Source: Marinobacter sp. S6332
GTDB lineage: Bacteria; Pseudomonadota; Gammaproteobacteria; Pseudomonadales; Oleiphilaceae
Reading direction: 5' to 3'
DNA length: 64,000 nt
NCBI RefSeq assembly: GCF_023016045.1
Contig: NZ_JALKAP010000004.1
Location: forward strand, 248,001-312,000
Positions within the stretch are counted from its first letter, which is position 1. Each line of letters starts with the position of its first letter. Made by a program: the position numbers and the translations under genes. The notes under the pieces are model-generated. The model worked only from the letters and a program-made list of their open reading frames with translations, did not search any database and was not told the DNA's origin. Positions 9,057 through 17,989 of this stretch are shown here, piece by piece.

Positions 9057-9216
9057 ATTTAAAACAGTGGGTTGGGATGTATATCGGATTTTTCGATTTA
9101 TTTGTCCCGTCTATTCCATTTTGTCGCTCATTTTTTGATTCCTAGAGTGCGTGCAGGTTTCAACAGGTTTGGCTTGAAACCAGTAATTTATTTACCGCCC
9201 ACACGGATCATCCAAC

Positions 9217-11019
9217 ATGACGACAGATCTGAACTCATCTCCTCTTTCGGCGAGCCAGCGAGAGCGGCTTGCAGAGCTTCTTGATGGCATAAGCGAAGGA
9301 CAGCTTTTTTGGCTTGCCGGTTTTTTAGCTGGTAAATGTGCCGGTGGTTCCGGGAGTACGGGTGCGAACATAGCCGATGCCGAGAACGCATCTCAGCCCG
9401 TGGCTCCGGAACTAACGATTCTATTCGGCTCGCAAACCGGTAACACAGAAGAGCTTGCGCAGCAGCTAGCGGCTCGCGCTGCTGATAAAGGCGTGTCTTC
9501 CAAGGTGCTGGATATGGCGGACTACAAGCCCAAGCAGCTGAAGAGTGAGCAGTATCTGGCGGTGTTGGCATCTACCCATGGGGAGGGCGATCCACCCGAT
9601 AACGCGCTGGACTTTCACGAATTTCTCTATGGTAAGAAAGCACCGAAGCTGGAAGGGCTTCGCTACAGCGTATTGTCGTTGGGGGATTCCAGCTACGAGC
9701 ACTTCTGCAAAACCGGTCAGGATTTTGACAGTAAGCTTGCGGCACTGGGCGCAACAGCATTGGCTGAGCGCGTGGACTGCGATGTGGATTACGAAGATCT
9801 GGCGGAAGACTGGATCAATAGGGTACTGGAGACCATTGTTAGCGAAGCAGGTGCCAGTCAACCAACGGCTGCGAGCTCAGTAACGGCAGAGCAAGCGCCA
9901 GCCTCGATATTTAGCCGCAAGAATCCTTATGCGGCGGTGATTCTTAAGAATCAAATACTCAGTGGCCGGGGCTCCGACAAAGAGGTGCGGCACATAGAGC
10001 TGTCGCTGGAAGACTCGGGGCTGACCTATAAACCCGGAGACGCGGTTGGGGTGTACCCGGAAAACAACCCGGCCCTAGTTGACGAATTACTGAATACATT
10101 GGGCTTTGATGGCGAACAGTTGGTCTCGGCAGATGAGCGTGAGGTTTCGTTGCGGGAAGCGTTGGCTTTTTACCGTGAAATTACCCTTCTAACACCACCC
10201 CTCATGAAGCACTGGGCCGACTTGTCGAATGATGATGCCCTAAAAGCGTTGGTGGCAGATAGCACAGAGCTGAGAGCTTGGACAGAAGGGCGCGATCTTC
10301 TGGACCTGATTCAAGCATGGCCGATAGCCAAGCTGGCACCGCAAGAACTGGTAAGCCTGCTGCGTAAGCTACCTCCAAGGCTATATTCCATCAGTTCCAG
10401 TCAGGCTGCTGTGGATGATGAAGTGCACATCATTGTCGCCGCCGTGCGTTATACCAGCCATGGCAGAGATCGTGAGGGTGTGGCTTCTGCTTGGCTCTCG
10501 GATCGCATGGCCGAGGGTGATCAAGTGCGGATCTATATTGATCCCAACAAGAAATTTGCGCTGCCGGATGACAGTAAGCCCGTGATTATGATTGGCCCCG
10601 GCACAGGTGTTGCGCCTTTCCGTGCCTTTTTGCAGGAGCGGGAAGAACGGGAGGCGAAGGGCGAGAACTGGTTGTTTTTTGGTGATCGCCGGTTCCGCAG
10701 TGATTTCCTTTATCAGTCGGAATGGCTCAAGTGGCGTCGCGACGGCTTGCTTACAAAGTTGGATGTGGCTTTCTCCCGAGATCAGGCAGAAAAACGCTAT
10801 GTACAACATTGCTTGAAGGAGAGCAGCGCCGAGGTGTGGGCGTGGCTGCAGCGGGGTGCCAGCCTATACGTGTGCGGCGATGCAGAAAAAATGGCGCCGG
10901 ATGTACATCAGGCCCTGCTGGATATTGCCAGTGAGCTGGGAGGGCTGAATCCGGAGCAGGCCGAAGAATACCTGCGCCAATTAAACCGGGATAAACGTTA
11001 CCAGCGGGATGTGTACTGA
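9217..11019 (+). CDS. cysJ: sulfite reductase flavoprotein alpha-component
   Basis: A 600-residue NADPH-dependent flavoprotein that feeds electrons to CysI for assimilatory reduction of sulfite to sulfide. Domains: flavodoxin-like FMN domain from about residue 66 (F-G-S-Q-T-G-N-T-E-E), an FAD-binding ferredoxin-reductase region from about 235 (R-L-Y-S-I-S-S-S FAD motif near 388), and an NADPH-binding region (M-I-G-P-G-T-G-V-A-P-F-R-A-F near 458), ending D-V-Y as is typical. Length matches CysJ. It overlaps the cysI start by one base (TGATG), so the two are translationally coupled. Confidence 0.95.
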   Translation: MTTDLNSSPLSASQRERLAELLDGISEGQLFWLAGFLAGKCAGGSGSTGANIADAENASQPVAPELTILFGSQTGNTEELAQQLAARAADKGVSSKVLDMADYKPKQLKSEQYLAVLASTHGEGDPPDNALDFHEFLYGKKAPKLEGLRYSVLSLGDSSYEHFCKTGQDFDSKLAALGATALAERVDCDVDYEDLAEDWINRVLETIVSEAGASQPTAASSVTAEQAPASIFSRKNPYAAVILKNQILSGRGSDKEVRHIELSLEDSGLTYKPGDAVGVYPENNPALVDELLNTLGFDGEQLVSADEREVSLREALAFYREITLLTPPLMKHWADLSNDDALKALVADSTELRAWTEGRDLLDLIQAWPIAKLAPQELVSLLRKLPPRLYSISSSQAAVDDEVHIIVAAVRYTSHGRDREGVASAWLSDRMAEGDQVRIYIDPNKKFALPDDSKPVIMIGPGTGVAPFRAFLQEREEREAKGENWLFFGDRRFRSDFLYQSEWLKWRRDGLLTKLDVAFSRDQAEKRYVQHCLKESSAEVWAWLQRGASLYVCGDAEKMAPDVHQALLDIASELGGLNPEQAEEYLRQLNRDKRYQRDVY

Positions 11020-12716
11020 TGAGTGAGAAACTGCCTGAAGCCGAAGTAATCAAGCGTGAAAGCAACTACCTTCGCGGAACCATTCTGGAAGGGCTGGCGG
11101 ATCGCACCACGGGTGCTTTGCCGGAAGACGACACCAAACTGACCAAGTTCCATGGTTCTTACCAGCAGGATCACCGCGAAGTGCGAGATGAGCGCCGGCG
11201 TCAAAAACTTGAGCCGCTCTACCAGTTTATGGTGCGTTTGCGGTTGCCCGGCGGTGTGCTGACTGCAGACCAATGGCTGGGGTTGGACAAAATTGCAGAC
11301 GATTGTGCAGACTCAACCCTTCGCCTGACTACGCGCCAGACCTTCCAGTTCCACGGCGTGTTCAAAGAGCAGATGCAGCCGTTCATGCAGAAAATACATG
11401 CCCTAGGCTTAGATAGCCGAGGTGCTTGTGGCGATGTGAACCGCAACGTGATCAGTAACGTGAACCCCCACCAGTCGCAATTGCACGGGGAGATTCATGA
11501 GCTGTCGCTGGCCATCAGTGAGCGTTTGCGTTGGCGTTCGGCGGCCTATGCCGAGGTTTGGCTCGGGGAAGAATGTGTTCAAAAGCTGGGTGAGGAAGAG
11601 GAGCCTTTCTACGGGTACAAATATCTGCCCCGGAAATTCAAAATCGCACTGGCCGTTCCTCCGGAAAACGACTGCGACGTGTTCGCCAATGATATCGGCC
11701 TGATCGCCATTGTTGAGGCTGGCCAAATTCTTGGTTTCAACGTTGTAGTTGGCGGAGGAATGGGGCTGACCTATGGCGATCCGGCCACCTATCCCCGGCT
11801 GGCCACCATGGCGGGTTATGTTCCCAAAGAACAAATTGTAGATGCTTGTGAAGCCATCTGCGCTATTCAGCGGGATTTTGGTGATCGCACCAATCGCGCC
11901 CATGCGCGCTTCAAGTACACCATTGATGACTATGGCATGGACTGGTTCCGGGAGCGCTTTGAGGAATACCACAAGCAAGCCTTTGAGAAGCCGCGCTCAT
12001 TCAGCCTGAGCCATAACGGTGACCGGTTTGGCTGGGTGGAAGGCGAGGATGGCAATCAGCACCTGACGTTGCTTATCCCAACCGGCCGGGTGGCGGATAC
12101 AGAAAACGGCCTGTTGCGAACAGCCCTCCGAAAAATTGCAGAAATTCACGACGGCAGCTTTCGCATTACTTGTAACCAGAATTTGGTTATCGCCAACGTA
12201 TCGCCCGAGAACAAGGCTGCCGTGGACGCTATCGTGGAAGAGTACAAGCTTGATGCGGGTAACCGCAGTTCGCCCTTGCGACAGAATTCCATGGCTTGTG
12301 TCGCTCTGCCAACTTGTGGTTTGGCGATGGCAGAAGCCGAGCGCTTCCTACCCGAGTTTGTGACTCGCGTAGAGCGTGCCATGGCCGAAGAGGGGTTGGA
12401 GCCCGATGCCATCAACCTACGCATTACCGGTTGCCCGAATGGCTGTGCCCGCCCGTATTTGGGCGAGATTGCGCTAACGGGTAAAGCACCGGGTAAGTAC
12501 AATCTATACTTGGGAGCTGATTTCTCAGGCCAGCGTATGAACAGGTTGTATCGTGAAAACATAGATACAGATACGGTACTTAATGAACTTCGGCCGCTGT
12601 TTCGGTTGTATCAGCAGGAGCGTTCTTTTGAAGAGCGGTTTGGTGATTTTTTAGTGAGGACTGGTATTGTGGAGGAAGACCGCACACCGGCTATGCTGCA
12701 CCAACCTTTGAAATAA
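11019..12716 (+). CDS. cysI: sulfite reductase hemoprotein beta-component
   Basis: A 565-residue hemoprotein that reduces sulfite to sulfide in six electrons using siroheme coupled to a 4Fe-4S cluster. The cluster and siroheme cysteines are all present: Cys427 and Cys433 (A-C-V-A-L-P-T-C-G) and Cys472 and Cys476 (G-C-P-N-G-C-A-R-P-Y). The siroheme-binding T-T-R-Q-T-F-Q-F-H near 104-112 is intact. It forms an operon with cysJ, its ATG using the last base of the cysJ stop. A strong inverted repeat begins 10 bases after the stop. Confidence 0.96.
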   Translation: MSEKLPEAEVIKRESNYLRGTILEGLADRTTGALPEDDTKLTKFHGSYQQDHREVRDERRRQKLEPLYQFMVRLRLPGGVLTADQWLGLDKIADDCADSTLRLTTRQTFQFHGVFKEQMQPFMQKIHALGLDSRGACGDVNRNVISNVNPHQSQLHGEIHELSLAISERLRWRSAAYAEVWLGEECVQKLGEEEEPFYGYKYLPRKFKIALAVPPENDCDVFANDIGLIAIVEAGQILGFNVVVGGGMGLTYGDPATYPRLATMAGYVPKEQIVDACEAICAIQRDFGDRTNRAHARFKYTIDDYGMDWFRERFEEYHKQAFEKPRSFSLSHNGDRFGWVEGEDGNQHLTLLIPTGRVADTENGLLRTALRKIAEIHDGSFRITCNQNLVIANVSPENKAAVDAIVEEYKLDAGNRSSPLRQNSMACVALPTCGLAMAEAERFLPEFVTRVERAMAEEGLEPDAINLRITGCPNGCARPYLGEIALTGKAPGKYNLYLGADFSGQRMNRLYRENIDTDTVLNELRPLFRLYQQERSFEERFGDFLVRTGIVEEDRTPAMLHQPLK

Positions 12717-12725
12717 AATGGGTGG

Positions 12726-12767
12726 CCTCTGAATAACATAGCCAAAATCGGCGACATTATTCAGAGG
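12726..12767. terminator. hairpin between convergent cysI and ytfE-like genes
   Basis: A perfect 11-bp inverted repeat (CCTCTGAATAA and its complement) with a 20-base loop that itself can pair GCC with GGC. It lies between the ends of two convergent genes, so it probably terminates transcription from both sides. The T-tract is poor. Confidence 0.6.
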
Positions 12768-12814
12768 TCCGCTGTTATTTGCTTAACGCGGTTTGCAGCT
12801 GCGCTAATTAAACT

Positions 12815-13435
12815 TTAGGCCTTAAATCGTGGCGAAAGAATGTCCCGCTCCAGATAGATCTGCTCCGAAAGGCTGAAGTCCAGACTTTTGAGCTCATCAT
12901 ACAATCTGCGCCATGAGCGGCAGGCGGCTTCGGGAGCCTTGTATTGGCCGGTCAGCTCCCTTAATCCGCGGAGCTGCAGTTTGAGCAGTTCGTGCTGCAA
13001 GCAGGATCGTTTTGGGTCTTTTTGATGCTCAATGTGGTTGATTAGTATTTGTTCAATTTGCTTCACCGTGCGAGTTATTCCCAGAGGTACGCCTGGAGTA
13101 GCGCGGTGCACCGCTTCAATCTTTCTCGCCAAGCGGTGCAGGGCAGGCAGTTGTTCAAGGTGGACTGCGTAATATTCTGTATCCAGCAGTTCCAGCAATG
13201 TGTCTGTCTCCATCTCTTCCAGTGGTTTGTGCTCCATGCACACATCGAAAAGCTCTCTGCACAGGGTTTTTCCTGGAACCCCCGCTTTCGCTGCAGCCTC
13301 TTGCACGGTTTTGTCGTGATCGTTGCTTACATCCAAGCTGTGGCTTTGAAATACAGCGGATGTTTGAGGGCATTGGTTAATCAGTCCGCCAATGGTTGTC
13401 TCGTTGCAGTTTCCCAGAATGCTTTGGTATCTCAT
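12815..13435 (-). CDS. divergent YtfE/RIC-like hemerythrin-fold protein
   Basis: A 206-residue relative of YtfE (RIC), the di-iron protein that repairs iron-sulfur clusters after NO or oxidative damage. Aligning by eye with E. coli YtfE, the N-terminal domain and helix pattern are kept (H-L-E-Q-L-P-A-L, V-H-R-A-T-P-G-V-P), and the ligands equivalent to His129, His160 and Glu208 remain. However His84 becomes Tyr, Glu133 becomes Gln, His204 becomes Gln, and the N-terminal Cys-Cys pair is missing. It may bind iron weakly or have a different role. Strong ribosome binding site (AGGAGGTGAGCC before the ATG). A promoter and Fur-like site lie upstream. Confidence 0.72.
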   Translation of the reverse strand: MRYQSILGNCNETTIGGLINQCPQTSAVFQSHSLDVSNDHDKTVQEAAAKAGVPGKTLCRELFDVCMEHKPLEEMETDTLLELLDTEYYAVHLEQLPALHRLARKIEAVHRATPGVPLGITRTVKQIEQILINHIEHQKDPKRSCLQHELLKLQLRGLRELTGQYKAPEAACRSWRRLYDELKSLDFSLSEQIYLERDILSPRFKA

Positions 13436-13464
13436 GGCTCACCTCCTATCTATCTTTAACAAAT

Positions 13465-13492
13465 ATAATAGATGAATCTTTTGAGATTGCAA
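13465..13492 (-). promoter_or_regulatory. sigma70-type promoter of the YtfE-like gene
   Basis: On the minus strand TTGCAA, 16 bases, TATTAT, ending 30 bases before the ATG at 13435. The spacing is slightly short but acceptable. Confidence 0.5.
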
Positions 13493-13493
13493 T

Positions 13494-13512
13494 GAGAATG
13501 ATACCTATTACC
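13494..13512. promoter_or_regulatory. Fur-like site upstream of the YtfE-like gene
   Basis: GAGAATGATACCTATTACC matches the 19-bp Fur consensus at 14 positions and abuts the -35 box. This is weaker than the two boxes around the siderophore genes, so iron control is only suggested. Confidence 0.35.
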
Positions 13513-13526
13513 GAGTTTTATTTGTT

Positions 13527-15002
13527 TTAAAATCCCTTCGGGACCTCGAACCCGGCCAACCCAGCCTCTTCAAGCAGCTGCGCGAAGCCAATGGTGGTCA
13601 GGTCCATTCCCGGTGCCCCGATAACTTGTACGCTAAACGGTAGACCCTCTTTGGTGCACCCAATAGGCACAGAAGTAGCTGGTAAGCCCAATAAAGTGGC
13701 AAAGGCAATCCAACAGAACTGATCCATATAGGCGCGGGGTTGTCCGGCAACGGTAATGCGGCGCTTAAATACCGGCTGAGTGTGGTCGTGTCGGATTGCA
13801 GCAGTGGGCGTGATCGGCGTTAGCAGTACATCCACCTCTTCAAAGAGGGTTTCTATTTCTGCGCGCATCTTTTCCCGCGTTTCGCTCATGGCCATCCACT
13901 GGTAGGCGGGTTGATTTGCTCCGCGGCCATACTCGCCAATGAAAGGTGTCATGGGGCCGAAGAAGGTAAGCCACTTCTCCAGCCGGGCGATCCATTTTAG
14001 TTGGCGGCGCTGGGCAGGCTTTAGAGAGGTGCTAAGCAGACTGCCCAACAAATTAAAGTAGGCAGGCAATGTGTGTTCAAGGCTCAAAAGGGGGTGCTTG
14101 GCATCGGCTACAAGAGCGCCCTGATTTGCTAGCTGCTCGCCCAGTTCGCGGTAGCCGTCTGTCAGTTCCTTTTCCACCGGGCACAGGGGGTCTTCCAGCC
14201 ATAGCCCAACCCGTGTTTGTTTGAGGGTTTCCAGTCGTGAGGGGGGCATTTCTAGTTGCCAGCACCGGCTATCAACGGGTTTGGGGCCGGCAATGACTTT
14301 GAATAACAACGCCAGATCTTTTGCATTGCGGGCCAGAGGGCCACCTTCAGCCAAGTCTGGTTGCGATTGCGTGCCCGGTGGTCCGGGAATATGCCCCCGA
14401 AAAGACACAAGCGTTCGCGATGGTTTATGCCCGAAGACGCCACAGAAATGTGCGGGAATACGAATTGAGCCCGCTAGGTCACTGCCCACCTCTAACGGCG
14501 TCATACCTGCCGCCAATGCTGCAGCCGCGCCACCGGACGAGCCGCCGGGGGTGTGGGCAAGATTATAGGGGTTGTTGGTTACGCCAAATAACTTGTTGTA
14601 GCTTTGCAGATCTGTGGCGTACACAGGCACGTTAGTCTTGCCCAGAATAATGGCACCGGCATCTTCTAGGCGCTGCACTACATCTGCATGGCGCTCGGGT
14701 TTATGGTTTCTCAGTGCACTGGCGCCAGCGGTGCAGGCCATTCCTGCTACTTCCCATGTGTCCTTTAACGTGAGGGGCAGGCCGTGCAAAGGGCCCACTG
14801 CTTCGCCAGAGGCGCGCTTTTGATCCGCCTGCCGCGCCTGTTCCAACACGCGAACTTCGTCAAGAGTAACAACGGCATTCACTGCCGGGTTATGTTCGCG
14901 GATTCGTGCGAGTAGATCGGTTACCAGCTTTTCGCTGCTCAGGGTTCCAGCTTCAAGCTGGGCTAGTAGGTCGTGGGCTGGCTGATAATGCAGAGGATCC
15001 AT
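13527..15002 (-). CDS. amidase-signature family hydrolase
   Basis: A 491-residue amidase. The Ser-cisSer-Lys triad of the family is visible: Lys80 in L-T-L-K-D-T-W-E, cis-Ser155 in P-G-G-S-S-G-G-A, and nucleophile Ser179 in D-L-A-G-S-I-R-I-P. Such enzymes hydrolyse carboxamides; the substrate is not predictable, and GatA is unlikely because gatC and gatB are absent. It lies between unrelated genes on the same strand and may be expressed alone. ATG at 15002, with no strong ribosome binding site visible. Confidence 0.88.
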   Translation of the reverse strand: MDPLHYQPAHDLLAQLEAGTLSSEKLVTDLLARIREHNPAVNAVVTLDEVRVLEQARQADQKRASGEAVGPLHGLPLTLKDTWEVAGMACTAGASALRNHKPERHADVVQRLEDAGAIILGKTNVPVYATDLQSYNKLFGVTNNPYNLAHTPGGSSGGAAAALAAGMTPLEVGSDLAGSIRIPAHFCGVFGHKPSRTLVSFRGHIPGPPGTQSQPDLAEGGPLARNAKDLALLFKVIAGPKPVDSRCWQLEMPPSRLETLKQTRVGLWLEDPLCPVEKELTDGYRELGEQLANQGALVADAKHPLLSLEHTLPAYFNLLGSLLSTSLKPAQRRQLKWIARLEKWLTFFGPMTPFIGEYGRGANQPAYQWMAMSETREKMRAEIETLFEEVDVLLTPITPTAAIRHDHTQPVFKRRITVAGQPRAYMDQFCWIAFATLLGLPATSVPIGCTKEGLPFSVQVIGAPGMDLTTIGFAQLLEEAGLAGFEVPKGF

Positions 15003-15056
15003 GTCACATCTCTTGTGGCTATCGTTTTTGTTGTAATGGGCGCATTCATTGGCGGG

Positions 15057-16061
15057 TTAGGGTAGTTGCTCCCGCCAGCGCTTGACGCGGACTTGGCCTT
15101 TAATGGCGTCAATAATTTCAATAATCAGCGCGATTAAAGCTTCGTTTCTCGCTTCATGCTCTCGTTCATCCGGCCCGCTTATAAAAGCGTTTACTATGTC
15201 TTCAATAAACGCATGATTTGCAGAGGAGGCCAGATCTTCCAATATCTGTTGGATAACGTTGGCTACGATATCGCCCACCGCATCCTCTAGGGTTTCCTGA
15301 ATGGTCGAACCCACCACGGGCAGGTATTTCAATCGCGACAATTCAACATTTTGCTTCAGTGCATGGTCTACACGGTCTTCAAGGTAGGCTCTCAGGGCGC
15401 CGCGATTGGGTACATAACCTTCCTTCGCCGCTTGAGCAACCCGCTGGGATATCCAGCCGGATAACATCTCTCGACGCGGGTACAGAATATCGTTCTGAAT
15501 TTTCTCGAAAAGCGGCGAACCCAGCGTTATCTCGTGCTGCACACCGCTCAATACCTTGGCCACAATGCGGTCTGATAACTCCTCCATAAAGGCTTCGTAG
15601 TAGAAGTTTACGAAGCGGTAAATTCCGGTGTCGGTAACGTCAATGATTTTGTATTGGTGCAAGCGGTACACAATGGAAATAACTCGCAAAATCCGCAGGA
15701 ACCGTAAGCTTCCTACAGGTATGCAGCCCACCAGATCATACCAGTGAATAAAGGGGTAAAAGTACCAGCGGTCGTATACTTTGGCCTTGATTGCATAGCC
15801 CCAACGCACAAAAAATTCAGCTAAGAAGACCGCAACGAACATGGCATCGTAAAAAATGAAGTTCTCATGGATCGGGTGATAGGCCGCCTGAAGCGCCGGA
15901 AACTGCTCCTTCAGTACGTTCTGTATGGCAACGAAGTTGTAAACAGAATCCCAGATAATGAACGCGAGGTTGATGATGATCAGGCCCAGCATCAGGAAGT
16001 CGATAATCAGCCAGATAAGTTGGTGGCTGGATTTCAAATTCTCGCGGTTAATTTTCAGCAT
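15057..16061 (-). CDS. voltage-sensor-like membrane protein without a pore
   Basis: A 334-residue protein resembling the S1-S4 part of voltage-gated ion channels. Residues about 14-45 and 68-88 are hydrophobic segments, an aspartate/arginine-bearing segment follows, and residues about 117-134 have S4-like spaced arginines (S-L-R-F-L-R-I-L-R-V-I). No pore helix or selectivity filter follows. Instead residues about 150-334 are soluble and helical with amphipathic stretches near 255-275 and 310-322. Database names for relatives are usually just ion transporter. The function is unknown; a proton channel or a sensor coupled to the cytoplasmic domain are both possible. Confidence 0.65.
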   Translation of the reverse strand: MLKINRENLKSSHQLIWLIIDFLMLGLIIINLAFIIWDSVYNFVAIQNVLKEQFPALQAAYHPIHENFIFYDAMFVAVFLAEFFVRWGYAIKAKVYDRWYFYPFIHWYDLVGCIPVGSLRFLRILRVISIVYRLHQYKIIDVTDTGIYRFVNFYYEAFMEELSDRIVAKVLSGVQHEITLGSPLFEKIQNDILYPRREMLSGWISQRVAQAAKEGYVPNRGALRAYLEDRVDHALKQNVELSRLKYLPVVGSTIQETLEDAVGDIVANVIQQILEDLASSANHAFIEDIVNAFISGPDEREHEARNEALIALIIEIIDAIKGQVRVKRWREQLP

Positions 16062-16234
16062 TCGCTGGTATCCATCCTCTGTGGTGTAATAGCCTGCGCA
16101 GGTCGTTCGACAGATTAGCGCATTTGAACCGGGCCGACGACTTGTCTGGCCGCAGATTAACTTGACCGGCCGCCGTTAAACTCTCACGCTTGAGCGATAA
16201 TCACTCCTATTGCGACCAACACTGAAACAGCCGG

Positions 16235-17989
16235 ATGCTATCACTTGATCACATTTTGAAATCGGGACGGATTCGGCTTCTGGGCCTGCTGCTTCTGCTT
16301 TGGTCTTCGACTGGCTTGGCGCAACAAGTTGAGGTTCGTGTCAACGGTGACTATCCACGCTTGAAGGAAAACGCCGAAGCTTTTATCGGTGAGGTAGAAG
16401 GCCGCAGTGCCAGCAATCTTAGGCGCTATGCATCGACCGCTGTTAGCCAAGCTAGCAAGGGGCTGCGAGCATTAGGCTACTACAGCCCAACTATAGATTG
16501 GGAGGTGGAAGACGGTGACTCAGAAGAAGCAGCCCTTCTAATTTTGGATATAACACCCGGTGATCCGGTGCGTGTGAAATCCCGCAGGGTTGAAATTCGG
16601 GGGGCTGCCGCAACGGATTCGCATTTCACCGATAACCTGCCTGATCATCCCGCCGAAGGGGATATACTGAATCACGGCGATTACACCAGCCTTCGAAACG
16701 TCTTGCAAACTCGCGCCCGGCGCAGAGGCTATTTTGACGGTCGTCTTGTTACCCGCACCCTTAAAGTTGATCCGGAAGCTCTGGCGGCACACATTACTCT
16801 GGTTTTCGAGAGTGGTGATCGGTACCGGCTTGGTGCCGTAAACTTCGAAGAAGGGCACTGGTTTGAAAGCCGCCTTCTGCACGAGTATGTCACTTTTGAG
16901 CAGGGGATTCCCTATCACGCTGATGAAATCGCGAAGCTCAACAGCGACCTGCTCGGCAGCGGGTATTTCTCGGGCGTGGATATTGATGCCGGGCCTTCAA
17001 ATGCCGAGAACGGAGTTATTCCTGTGCAAGTAGGTCTGACCCGCAGGGATCCCCGATCCATTTCGACAGGTCTTGGTTTTTCCACGGATGTGGGGCCACG
17101 CTTCCGTGGTACTTGGCGGGAGCATTGGATTAACCAGATGGGGCACAAGAGGGGCGCAGAAACGGAACTCTCCGGGCCAAGGCAAAATCTGAGCACTTGG
17201 TATGAACTGCCGTTGGACCCTCCCATGACGGACTTAATTCGATTCACAGCGGGTTACCAGCGTGAGGATATAGAGAACGTTGAGTCTGATCTGCTAACGT
17301 TCGGGCAGCAATGGCAACACCAGCTCGACAACGAGTGGCTACAAGTGCTGTCGTTACGCTGGGAGGGAGAGCGTTTTAACATCGGAAACGATGAGAAAGG
17401 CACCAGTACACTTTTGCTTCCCGGAGTCGCTTATTCCAAGTTGCACGCTGACTCTCCGCTTGACCCCTCCCGGGGTTACCGTTTGCAGTTTAATGTCACC
17501 GGCTCACACCGGGCGGCGCTTTCCAGTGTGGACATACTGCATATAAATGCCGTCGCCAAGGGTTTGTTTACGCTCGCGGGCAAGCATCGCTTTTTGTCAC
17601 GGGTTCAGATTGGTGGTGTAGGGACCAATCGGTTTGAAGATGTACCGCCTTCTTTGCGCTTTTTCGCTGGTGGTGACCAGAGTGTGCGTGGCTATGGGTA
17701 CCAGACTCTCTCGCCTGAAAACGACAACGGAGTTGCGGTTGGCGGCCGCTACACGGTGGTAGGCAGCGCAGAATATCAGTACCAATTTGCTGAAAATTGG
17801 CGTGCCGCTCTCTTCGTTGATCATGGTAACGCCATTAACGATTTATTTGACCCTCTGGCCACAGGTACGGGTGCCGGTATCCGCTGGATTAGCCCGCTTG
17901 GGCCTTTACGACTAGACATCGCCAAGGGGCTAAATCCTGAGTTTGGTGGCGAATGGCGGGTTCACTTCTCCATGGGGCCAGAGTTGTGA
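16235..17989 (+). CDS. tamA: translocation and assembly module outer-membrane protein TamA
   Basis: A 584-residue Omp85-family protein of the outer membrane that, with TamB, supports insertion of outer-membrane proteins and lipid transport. There is a signal peptide (about 1-29, ending G-L-A before Q-Q-V), three POTRA domains (about 30-275) and a 16-strand barrel. The family motif R-F-F-A-G-G-D-Q-S-V-R-G-Y-G-Y is near residues 470-484. The C-terminal F-S-M-G-P-E-L is typical of TamA. The stop overlaps the tamB start (GTGA). Confidence 0.93.
   Translation: MLSLDHILKSGRIRLLGLLLLLWSSTGLAQQVEVRVNGDYPRLKENAEAFIGEVEGRSASNLRRYASTAVSQASKGLRALGYYSPTIDWEVEDGDSEEAALLILDITPGDPVRVKSRRVEIRGAAATDSHFTDNLPDHPAEGDILNHGDYTSLRNVLQTRARRRGYFDGRLVTRTLKVDPEALAAHITLVFESGDRYRLGAVNFEEGHWFESRLLHEYVTFEQGIPYHADEIAKLNSDLLGSGYFSGVDIDAGPSNAENGVIPVQVGLTRRDPRSISTGLGFSTDVGPRFRGTWREHWINQMGHKRGAETELSGPRQNLSTWYELPLDPPMTDLIRFTAGYQREDIENVESDLLTFGQQWQHQLDNEWLQVLSLRWEGERFNIGNDEKGTSTLLLPGVAYSKLHADSPLDPSRGYRLQFNVTGSHRAALSSVDILHINAVAKGLFTLAGKHRFLSRVQIGGVGTNRFEDVPPSLRFFAGGDQSVRGYGYQTLSPENDNGVAVGGRYTVVGSAEYQYQFAENWRAALFVDHGNAINDLFDPLATGTGAGIRWISPLGPLRLDIAKGLNPEFGGEWRVHFSMGPEL

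Larger units (their letters stand above)
8917..9216. other. divergent control region between sqr and cysJ
   Basis: This 300-base AT-rich region separates two genes of opposite sulfur chemistry. It contains two perfect palindromes, entered separately, and no gene. The cysJ ribosome binding site is weak (only GGAT about 12 bases ahead). Confidence 0.6.
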
